From Stagonosporopsis chrysanthemi (taxonomy: Eukaryota > Ascomycota > Dothideomycetes > Pleosporales > Didymellaceae), in assembly GCA_022560025.1 (NCBI GenBank), contig JAFISE010000197.1, positions 1 through 52,186 on the forward strand: a DNA stretch of 52,186 nt, read 5' to 3'. Numbering within the stretch: the stretch's first letter is position 1; the number at the start of each line of letters is the position of its first letter. The position numbers were made by a program, and so were the translations under genes. The notes below the pieces were generated by a model. It was not told the DNA's origin. It saw nothing but the letters and a program-made list of their open reading frames with translations, and made no database searches. Shown piece after piece: positions 43,425-52,186 of the stretch.

Positions 43425-45681
43425 ATGTCTGGCTTCACATTTGGACAGCCGAGCAGCAACAATGCTGGATCCAGCACGCCCAAGCCTGCAGGTGGACTTT
43501 TCGGCGGCGCCAGCAACACAACTGGCAGCTCCTCTGGTCTCTTCGGTGGCTCCAACACTGCGTCAAGCGCACCGAGCACGGGGCTGTTTGGAAGCGCTGC
43601 CGCAAACTCTGGAGGAGGAGGCCTTTTCGGTGGCGCGGCTTCCGGCACACCTGCGGCGAGCAAGCCAGGAGGCCTCTTTGGTGGAGGAGGAGCTCCCGCT
43701 GGCGCGTCGTCTACATCAGCTTTCGGCGGATTTGGAACAGCTCCAAAGACGGGTGACGCTCCCAAGCCAGGACTGTTTGGAGGTGCTTCGACTGGGACGG
43801 CCCCGGCTGCTTCCTCAGCGCCCTCCCCATCGTTCGGGTTCGGGGGAGCAGGTACGTACCCATTTGCTGTTCAAGCACGAACAATAGCTGACAGCAGACA
43901 GCAGGCTCATCCACACCTGCTGCTACACCCGCTCCTAGCAAGACCTTCTCCCTCCCTTCAACCACACCCGCCGGACCACCGCCAGGATCAGGCATGTTTG
44001 GACAGCCACCTGCATCCTCCAGCGGCTTTTCTCTAGGTGGCGCACAGAACACCCAGTCCAGTGGGAGCACCGGCGGCCTGTTCGGGAGCGCCCTGTCCAA
44101 GCCCGCAGCGGCACCAGCATCGGGGACAACATCGAACTTGTTTGGAGGAGCGAAGCCTGCAGGTGCCTCTACACCCACAACAGGACTTTTCGGTGGTGCA
44201 AACGGCTCGAACGATGCGAACAAGACCGCAACCCCGCCGGCCTCAGCTGGGTTGTTCGGTGGGGCTGCTGCAGCCACGCCGAGTTCACAACAGACACCCA
44301 AGCCAGCTGGAGGACTGTTTGGCGGCGCTGGTCTCTCCAGCACGACGCCTGCAAGCAAGCCCCCGGGCTTCAGCCTCGGAGGATCTACACCTGCGTCGCA
44401 GCCTGGAGCTTCACAGCCAGCGTCCACTCCCTCTTTTGGTGGCTTCAACCTGGGCGGTGGAAACAAAGACAAGGCCGCGACATCTGCAGCCACACCAACT
44501 TCTGGCCTGTTCAATACCCAGCCTACAGCCGGCTCTACAGCGGGCGACAGCTCTGCATCCAGCCTTTTCAAGAAGCCCGAGGTCAGCACGCCGACCAGCT
44601 CAACACCAGCAACTGGAGCCTCGGCAACCGCGACAAGTGGCGCTGCTGCCCCTGCCACAAGCTCGGCGACTCCACTGTTTGGCGGAGCGGGTACAAGCTC
44701 TGCGACCCCAGCACCAACCTCGGGTGCAGCAGGAGGCCTCTTTGGTGGAGCTACCTCAAAGCCGGCAGCGACCATAGCGTCAGCCTCGACACCTGCTCAG
44801 CCCACGTCTACTCTTGATGCTACACCTGTAGCATCAGGTGAAGCAGGCAAGAGTGGACTCGCAAACTCTACTGCTGGACCTGCGCCATCCGCCCAGTCAC
44901 GTCTCAAGAACAAGTCCATGGATGAGATCATCACACGATGGGCCGCGGACCTGTCCAAGTACCAGAAAGAGTTCCAGTCGCAAGCCGAAACTGTTGCAAA
45001 GTGGGATCGAGAGCTGGTCGAGAACTCCGACAAGGTTCGCCACTTGTACTCCAAGACTTTCCAGGCCGAGCGTGATGCAGGCGAAGTCGAGAGGCAGCTT
45101 ACCATGATGGAGGAGAACCAGCAGGAGCTCGACTCGTACCTCGACCGCTACGAGAAGGAGATTGAGAATCTGATGAAGACGCACGGCGTATCTGGCAAGT
45201 CCGACGGTCTGCGTGGCCCCGACCAGGAGCGCGAGAAGACGTAAGTAACACTCATCAAACGACCAAAGTGAAACTAACATAATCGTCCAGATACAAGCTC
45301 GCCGAAAAGCTGCAAGACCGCCTCAACGAGCTCAACAAGGACCTCACCGAGATGATTGAGGAAATCAACAGCACATCCCAGACCCTCAGCAAGACCGGCA
45401 AGCCCGACGACCCCGTAAGTCCTTTCCTCCCTTACCTGTTTCACAATCATGCTAACACATCACAGCTTACAAAGGTCGTCCGCGTCCTCAACACTCAGCT
45501 CTCGCAGCTCCAGCTCATCGACTCGGGCGCCTCGCAGCTGCAGGACAAAATCAACAAGGCGCAGAAGGAGAGCCGCGCTGTGGGCGCAAGTGGCTGGAAC
45601 GGTCTCGGCACCGATCCTGCAGATGATTTCTACAGGAGTTACCGTGGGAACAGGCCTGAGCGCTATGGCGGACACGCGTAG
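43425..45681 (+). CDS. NSP1: FG nucleoporin Nsp1 (Nup62 homologue)
   Basis: There are four exons, 43425-43851, 43905-45240 (or from 43902), 45291-45414 and 45466-45681, giving 700 or 701 aa. Residues 1 to about 460 are FG repeats, mainly GLFGG separated by Ala/Ser/Thr/Pro spacers, starting MSGFTFGQPSSNN. From about 475 the Nsp1 C-terminal coiled coil begins (LKNKSMDEIITRWAADLSKY, then KWDRELVENSDKVRHLY and MMEENQQELDSYLDRYEKEI). It continues through both 3' exons (LAEKLQDRLNELNKDLTEMI, VVRVLNTQLSQLQLI). Nsp1 forms the central-channel trimer with Nup57 and Nup49 and the permeability barrier of the nuclear pore. The second intron-exon boundary has tandem acceptors (CAGCAG), which would add or drop one Ala. 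It is convergent with the OGT-family gene. Confidence 0.96.
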
Positions 45682-45718
45682 ATTTGGGGCGGGGGGGGGG
45701 GGGGGGGGGGGGGGAAAA

Positions 45719-45755
<37 letters not shown>

Positions 45756-46569
45756 AAATATGGCGAGAACAAGGTGGGAATGCGCAGATGATGGGCTTGC
45801 GGCGGTGTTGGCGGTGTTGGTGATGGTGGTGGTTGTGTTGTGTCGTGTTTGCATCTTGGAGAAGATCCCCACCCCACCCCCCCTGGTTGACTATGTAAGT
45901 AAGCGTGATGTCTTCAAGAAGTCAGTGTCGACGTCGTGTTCGGGGGCCGGGGGGGGGGGGGGAGCGCTTGAGAGAAAAAGTGGCTAACCAGCACAGCTAG
46001 CTAGCTAGCTACCACCAGCGCACACACAGAGTTGAGGTACGCACACGCACACGCACACAACACGCGGGACGGGACATTGGAATACAGACAGCCAGAGGCA
46101 TCCTCCAACACTTAATGCCATTCAAGACTCCATATTGACACCACCACCAACAACAACAACAACATCACGACTCTCTACATCCCCTTCCTTAGAAGAAAAA
46201 AAAGAGAACGCCCACCAATGCATTAATCCCCCCCCCTCCTCTCTGCCAACGAATGTTAAAAACAACCATATTTGTACTGTATCCAAAATACCCTTCCATT
46301 ATTACAACGCCATACGGTGTAGGTTGCGAGTTTAAAAAAGAATGCGCAAATCTGGACTGCTGGAAAGAGAAAAAAAAGGTGGGGGGTATCAGAGCCCATC
46401 CAATATTGGTTGGGAGAGAAAGGGGGGGGGGGGAACTCGAGTCAACGACTGAAAAGTCAACAACTGCGGTGCGGTGTGTATATGTGCTCGCTAAATCCAG
46501 AAGTGCGCGTTGCGAAAAGTAGTGGTTAACCCAGAACGGTTACTCGTCGTCTACCCAAGACGCGTGGGT
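45682..46569. other. Convergent 3' region with poly-G tracts, NSP1 / OGT-family gene
   Basis: The 888 bp between convergent stops contain very long G runs right after the NSP1 stop (45691-45754), further G runs near 45947-45961 and 46422-46432, a GCTAGCTAGCTAGCTA tract near 45997-46012, and CACACG runs near 46020-46060. No coding frame was accepted. Confidence 0.65.
45691..45754 (+). repeat. Poly-G tract interrupted once (G24-A4-G36)
   Basis: There are 24 G at 45691-45714, AAAA at 45715-45718, then 36 G at 45719-45754. It starts about 10 bp after the NSP1 stop, so it is probably in that gene's transcribed 3' end. Runs of this length could form G-quadruplexes and are also prone to sequencing length errors. 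Confidence 0.9.
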
Positions 46570-49500
46570 TTATGCAATCTCTTCGATCCTTGAAGGGGGA
46601 GCATCTTTCAGCCAGATGTCTCCTCCTTCTCCCTTCTCCCATTTCTTCCATGCGATTTCGTATGCTTGTTCGAGGTCTCTGACCCAGCGCTTGGTGTCGT
46701 AAAGTGCGCTGGTCCAGCGTGCTTCGTAAAGCATCTTGCGGAGCTCGCTCAGACGGCCCGTGGCGCGGTGGCCGTTGTAGACACATTCCAGGCCTAGGCG
46801 GACAGCCTTCTCCTCATAGTCTTCATCGCTCATGGCGATGAGATCCTTGGCAGCCTGGGCGCCTTCTGCAGACTTGGGCAACGCCCCCTTGAGAATAGAC
46901 GCTGCCATCCGGGAGCACATCTTGTACTTGTAACGAGGCAGCGTGAGCAAAGGTGTGCCGGACCAGAGCACATCAGCGGCCGTCGTGTGAGCGTTGCATT
47001 CTGGTGTGTCCAGAAACAGATCACAGACTCTGGCGCGAGAGATGTGTTGATGCTTCTGCGCTACATCGGTAAAGATAACTCGGTTAGCGACCTCAGGTCC
47101 GGCCCACATCAGCGCAGTTTGTTTGAGGTTGGTCTCTCCTAGATCGGGAAAACGCAAGAGCCACAATATGGCTTTGGGCAGGCGTTGCAGAATGCGCAAC
47201 CAAGTGCGGAACGTCGTGGGCTCAATCTAGCCTGAGTTAGTTTGGAACTAGAATTGGTCGCGCATCAACGTACCTTGTACAGCTGGTTGAAATTGCCGAG
47301 GATGATTGCATCATCACGCAGCTGTGGGAAGATCTCCTTGCGCATAGCCCATCTACGTTCCTGCTCTTCTTCCCAATTGGGCTGCCTGCCCTGCGAATCG
47401 GGGGCGCTTTGGCGGTGATCGCAACAGAAGAACGTGTCGCGGCAGAAGACAATGTTCTCTCCGTAGATCCAGTCTTTGTCGGATCCTCCGCTGTTCCCGT
47501 CTACCAGAGCATCTTCCATATCTATGTTGCGCCGCCACTGGCGAAGAGTGTCTGGAGGCACCGCTGTGTCGTCTGCGAGAAGGTAGTCACACCACTCGGC
47601 ACCCAATGTCCCTGCGAAGCCCATAAAGGACATCTGGATCGGAGCCGCGCGAGCAGCGAAGACGTCGTTGCGTGCTCCCCTGGTGTATCCGTTGAGATTA
47701 ATTAGAATGTGGATACGGTCCTTGGTGATTTGGTTCACAAGTCGTTCAGGCGACCAATTGTTGGCATCGTAAAAGACTGGAGACTCCTTCTCGATCTGTT
47801 TGCGGTGCTCGGAGCCGTCACTTGCAGTGGTGGCATAACAAAACGCTTTGACCTTGGTCCTGTCGTGCAAGCCGAATACAGATTGCATAAGGTGAGCCAA
47901 GGGGTGATTGTTGAAGTCAGAAGAGACGTAGCCAACATTCAGATATGGCCTTGGTGGAGGTGGTGGTTGGTATACTGTCGCGGGGAGCCAAGGAGCTCTC
48001 AAAGTAGAGCAGGAGATACGTAAGCCGTTACGCTGCGAGATCATTCGAATCTGCTCGGCAGACATGGGACATGTAAACGTGTGGAACGGTAGTACGGTAG
48101 GCGCTGCTGGTACAGTCAACGCAGCGGGGAGGTGTGGTCTGCTGTAGCTTTCCAGCGAACGCTCCTTCCCTGTCTCATAACGGTCCTGATACCACTGCCA
48201 AGTCAGGCGTCTGATGGCGCGCTCAGCCAGACGTACGATGCGTGCACCCTCCCATTTATGTCCTCTCCAACCAGCCACGACGCTCGTCAGACTCTCTTGC
48301 TTTTCCTTGATCTCTTCTGCGGAATTATTCGCCAGTGCAAGTGGACGGCACATGTCTCTGATGAAGCGTTCGTCCATGGTGCCACGGCCCCATCCCTCGC
48401 CATCCGCCAGCTGCTTTTCAACTAGCTTGACAACTTTGTGGATCCAGCCAGAGCTGGAGGCGCCCGGGATCTTTGCGTCTAGTAGCATGCCATTTTCGTC
48501 AACGTGCCAGCGGTCTCGTGCACCCTGACCGTCGGCAATACCTCCTCTGCCGTTCCAGCCGCATACAGAGTTGAGCGCGTTTGCAAGCCCACAGACAGCC
48601 TCAGCAAAGTCAGGACTCGACTTCACAGCTCGCTTGTAGTAGATGATGGCATCGCTGATACGGCCTTTATCTTTGACGGCATTCGCAAGGTTGGCTAGGG
48701 CAATGTCGAAGTTTTGGTCGCAGTGCACTGCTTGTTCGTACATGGAAATAGCAACATCGAGTTGGCCTATATCCTTGAGCAGGCTGCCCAGATTGGTGTA
48801 GAGATGGGCATGGCGTTTGTCCAGCTGCAGACCGAAGTAGTAGTATGCCAAGGCAAGGGCAATGCCGCTGCCTGGAACCAGTCCTGGGATTTGTGGATAC
48901 GGTGTCGGCTTCGACATGGGCATAGGCTTGGAAGGCGCAGACTGTTGTACGCTTGCGAGGAGAATGCCCACGTTGTTGGCGGTTGACGGACTGGGCTGCA
49001 ATGACAGAGACAGGTAATACAGGGCCAGAATTTCGCGGACCCCGTAATTGCTTTGGTAGCTCGCTGCTCTTGGTGAATTGTTTGCCATGCCATCTTGGAA
49101 TATCTTCGCCAAAGACAACAAGGAGTTACTCGTCGTCGAGATGGCTGCTTTACGTGCTAGCCCGTCGCTTGCAATATGCGCAAGGCCTGGTAGTTGGCCA
49201 TGTGGAGGAAAGCACAAGTGCGCAGTCTTGGTAGCCGAATCTGGCGGGAGGAGGACGGGATCCGAGGACGGTGCTACTCGACGGCCGCCGGGTGACCGCT
49301 CGGACGCCTCGTAGCCAACAACAGAAAGGATGCGTTTGATCAAGCCACCAATGCCATTGGTTTGAGTGCCGGCTCCAATCAAGACTGCGTTCTCAAAAGC
49401 CTTTGCTGCTTCGGTGTTGTTACCCAGAGCGTATAGCATGTTCCCCTTGGCGTGTACGAGGGCAAGAATGCGACCGTTGTCGCACCCTGGTATTGCGTAT

Positions 49501-51584
49501 CCACTGGAGCCAAAGCCGGGCTGATCGGAGCCGGGAAGCTCATCTAAATCCTTGAATATGGACTCATCCTCTCCCTCAAACTCGAAAAGGGGCCTGTCGG
49601 ATGTCTCTGACAAGCCTGGTGACTCACTGATACCCGAACGAGGACGTTCGCTTTCGAGCTCAAGGCTTTTCAAAGCGTCAGTCCTTCTGACGAATCGCAG
49701 AGCACGTTCGACAGCTTGAATGACCTGCACAGCTTCCCGTCCTCGCTGATCGCTGCACAGCAAACCAATCAAGTGTTCAACCGCCTCGAAATAGCTGGGA
49801 CGCAGCTTCACAGCGCGTTTCCAATATCGCTCTGCGTCCTGTTTTTGCTGCAGTGCAAGGACAGTAGCAGCAAGATTGGAGATGGCCTCAACGTGATCAG
49901 CATCTAGAGTAAGGATGTGCTGGTACCAAGTTCGGGCTTTCTGGTAGTCTCCTAAGGCATACGCAAGGCATCCACCGAGCAGCATGCCGTCTATCCATTT
50001 CCACTTACTCTCCTCGCAATGCTTTGTGATGGCTTCGAGGGCTGATGCAGCGGTCATGCTCGGAGGTACGTCTGGACGCAGTCCTTGATGAACGCCAGAG
50101 ATGGATCCAGAGGCCCGCCGTAAAGTACGCGCGGGGTCCATACCGAGAGAGCCGGGTTGCACTAGTTGTTGTTGGTTGAATTGCTGCCAGGGTTGTCGAG
50201 GGCTGTTGGCGTCCAATCCAGTCGAGGAGTACGATGAAGCCGATCTGTAGTGAGCAGGACGTTTAGAGGCCTTGTCTGATGGAGGCTGGAATGGCGTCTG
50301 TGATCCAACGGAAGGCGATGACAACCTTCGCTGAGTAGATGGCCTGGGCAATCCGGTACTCGAATCACTTCCTATATTGGCCCCCGGTTGACGAGGTGGC
50401 TTTGGATAGATGTGGGGTCTGTGTGACTGGCGTCCCTGGTTCTGCTGCATATGTGCCTTCCTTGTGGACTGCAAGAACTTGAGCAGATCGACATACACCG
50501 TGTGAGCCCAAGCAAAGACCTTCTCTCGAGACTGTCCATTTGGCGACTGTGTGCCATAATCAGTAAGCGGGGTGGCGACGGGAGATTGACCAGGTACAGG
50601 TGTTGTTTGGCCAGAGGCAAAGTAGTCCTGACGAGCCTGGACCATTTGAGACTGCATACCTGGTGCCTGGAAGTTGTTGATATGGCCTTGGGCGAATGCC
50701 GGATACTCATGGCCCATGGCGCCAGGATTTTGGTACATGGGTTGATTGAGTTGATAGGTTTGCGGCGTGAAGGTAGAGGCACCGGGAAGGACATTGTTGT
50801 AGCCTCTTGCCATGTACGGGTGGTGTTGAGGGTGGCTCCAACTCTGACTAGGATGATGCAGGTAGCGGGGGTCGCGCATGGCAGCAGGCTGATAGGGAAC
50901 ATAGGCACCGTCAGGCCAGTAGGGTCCGAAGGGCCCTTGATCGTTGGACACGGTTGGCGCAAACGGACTCTGTAGGCCGGGGCCCATGACACCACCGAAC
51001 TGCTGACCGTAGATCTGGTAGGGCAGTTGCGTTTGCTGTAGTGGTGGGATCTGATTGAGCATGGAGTCAATCTGAGGGATGTGCTGGGATGTTCGTCCTG
51101 AGCCTGTCTCGAAGTAGAGACTTGGACTCCAGTCTGCAGACCGCTCCTGTTTGAAGTGTCGGTAAGGGCCGTTGACACTGGGCGAGCGCAGAGCCAGGTC
51201 CCGCTTCATGGCGTAGGGAAGGCTGGATTCTGCCGTGACGGGGAGCAGAATGTGCTTGGTAGCGTGCGGTGCACCGCTGTCCTCGACCGAGGTTCCATCG
51301 TACGCGGCTGCAAGGATGCCGTTCGGCGTCTTACGGCGGAGCATGTGTTCGGGGGGCTTCGTGCGGCTGGAGTCGGAGGCTGGCGAGGTGTACGAGTTGT
51401 GCCTGGAGAGCGGGTGGGCGTACTGCGCCGGGCGCTGGTGGTGGAGGCTGAGGCCATCGGGGGTGCTGTTGTGGCGGAGGAGAGAGGGCTGGGCGGGGGC
51501 GGGCGGCGTGCTGTGGGTGTAAGGGCCCAGCGGGGAGAGATGCGGCGGGTGAGGCGGCGGAGGGTGTGGCCGGACCATGGTCAT
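46570..51584 (-). CDS. TPR-containing O-GlcNAc transferase family protein (GT41)
   Basis: There are two exons, 51584-47274 and 47226-46570, with a 48-nt intron, giving 1655 aa. The frame is open further upstream, but the first in-frame ATG is at 51584 (MTMVRPHPPPPHPPHLSP); an upstream coding exon cannot be excluded. The N-terminal ~520 residues are disordered (His/Pro/Gln/Tyr/Ser). TPR units follow, for example QKARTWYQHILTLDADHVEA, LYTNLGSLLKDIGQLDVAIS and AIIYYKRAVKSSPDFAEAV. The GT41 catalytic domain has NVGYVSSDFNNHPLAHLMQS (the His before Pro matches the active-site His of OGT), NLNGYTRGARNDVFAARAAP, ILGNFNQLYK spliced to IEPTTFRTW, and NAHTTAADVLWSGTPLL. OGTs transfer GlcNAc from UDP-GlcNAc to Ser/Thr; the related SPINDLY enzymes transfer fucose, so the donor is not certain. 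The N-terminal extension is much longer than in animal OGT. Confidence 0.93.
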
Positions 51585-52186
51585 GGTGAGGGCGGCGCGA
51601 GGGCCGGGCGGGTGAGGCGTGGAGGAGCAGCGGGCGGTGCGAGGCGGTTGGCGGTGCGGGATGACGACCCACTGCACAGCTTCACCGAGACCAGCTGGTG
51701 CCTATGCCTTCGCGGAGTCGTCGCCCGTCTGCTGCCGTGAACATGTCTTGCTGGTCGCGGGCGAGGAGCGAGGCGTCCGGGCGTCCCCGTGCTGGCAGCG
51801 GTGGCCAGCCGAGACCCCGGTGGGCGCGGAGAGGACGTTGTCACTGGGGGGTCGCGGGGGGCGGGCGAGCCGTGTACAGGGCGGTGCGTATGTGCAGGGC
51901 GGTGCGCAGGTATTGTGTCGGGCGGTTCGCGGCCGGGGCCAGCAGGCGTCAGCGGGCGGCGCTGGAAGCAAGGGCAGGGCGTCGTGTCGGGGAATGCGTG
52001 CCAGGGCGGCGCTGCCAGTGCTGCCACGCTCTGGAGCCGCGCGTAGGGCAGAGGGCACAGGGCCGAGGGCAGCGGGCAGCGGGCAGCGGGCAGTGGGCAG
52101 AGGGCCGAGGGCAGAGCAGGACGCTGCCTTGCGCGTCGGCGACCGTGGGACCGTGGGCTCGTCGAGTCGCACCAACTCGGGCGGCG
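51585..52186. other. GC-rich upstream region of the OGT-family gene
   Basis: This is very GC-rich with a purine-rich near-tandem GGGCAGC/GGGCAGA array at about 52060-52115. An open minus-strand frame (52175-51702) shows only low-complexity Pro/Ala/Arg sequence and no motif. It is probably promoter and 5' UTR; the window ends here. Confidence 0.5.

Noticed and set aside
51702..52175. 157-codon minus frame upstream of the OGT-family gene as a possible first exon
   Set aside because: Pro/Ala/Arg low complexity, no motif and no clear donor/acceptor pair joining it to the main exon; not excluded without RNA data.

Overview
The window is a nuclear contig piece from a filamentous ascomycete (Pezizomycotina; Dothideomycetes is my best guess, the order is not resolved). 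The evidence is: many short introns (about 45-100 nt) with GTRNGT donors and CTRAC/CTGAC-like branch points, compact genes on both strands, and fungal-type families (group III hybrid histidine kinase, Nsp1, fungal-type Dus3, histidine acid phosphatase). All exon models are my own reading of splice signals and reading frames; reading frame is conserved across every splice junction of the recognised genes.

Layout. 0.6-2.4 kb (-): CTNNBL1-like spliceosome protein. 2.9-4.9 kb (+): F-box protein. 5.4-8.7 kb (-): SNF2/RING helicase of the Uls1/HLTF type. 10.5-12.2 kb (-): beta mitochondrial processing peptidase, divergent from 12.5-13.3 kb (+) SDH4/CybS. 13.9-15.7 kb (-): amidase. 16.2-17.1 kb (-): BAP31/Yet3-like ER protein, divergent from 17.5-19.7 kb (+) tRNA dihydrouridine synthase Dus3. 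20.4-22.2 kb (+): histidine acid phosphatase (phytase-like). 25.7-26.4 kb (+): SCOC-like short coiled-coil protein. 30.1-34.2 kb (-): group III (Nik1/Os-1) hybrid histidine kinase. 39.7-41.0 kb (+): secreted Ser/Thr- and Cys-rich protein with Kex2-type sites. 41.2-42.9 kb (-): acidic aftiphilin/Laa2-like trafficking protein, divergent from 43.4-45.7 kb (+) nucleoporin Nsp1. 46.6-51.6 kb (-): TPR O-GlcNAc-transferase-family protein, convergent with Nsp1.

The gene-poor stretches are 8.7-10.5, 22.2-25.7, 26.4-30.1, 34.2-36.0 and 37.0-39.7 kb. They hold microsatellites, long poly-G runs, short diverged repeats, a probable Tc1/mariner-type MITE with TA flanks (39.15-39.30 kb) and an unrecognised, probably decaying gene (36.3-37.0 kb) next to a 21-bp heptad-coding tandem repeat.

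Most genes are housekeeping and do not form one pathway. The neighbourhoods worth a look are the divergent mitochondrial pair (beta-MPP/SDH4), the adjacent Nsp1 and OGT-family genes (an FG nucleoporin beside the enzyme type that modifies its animal counterpart), and the repeat/relic island at 36-39.7 kb. I did not find a clear multi-gene novel system.
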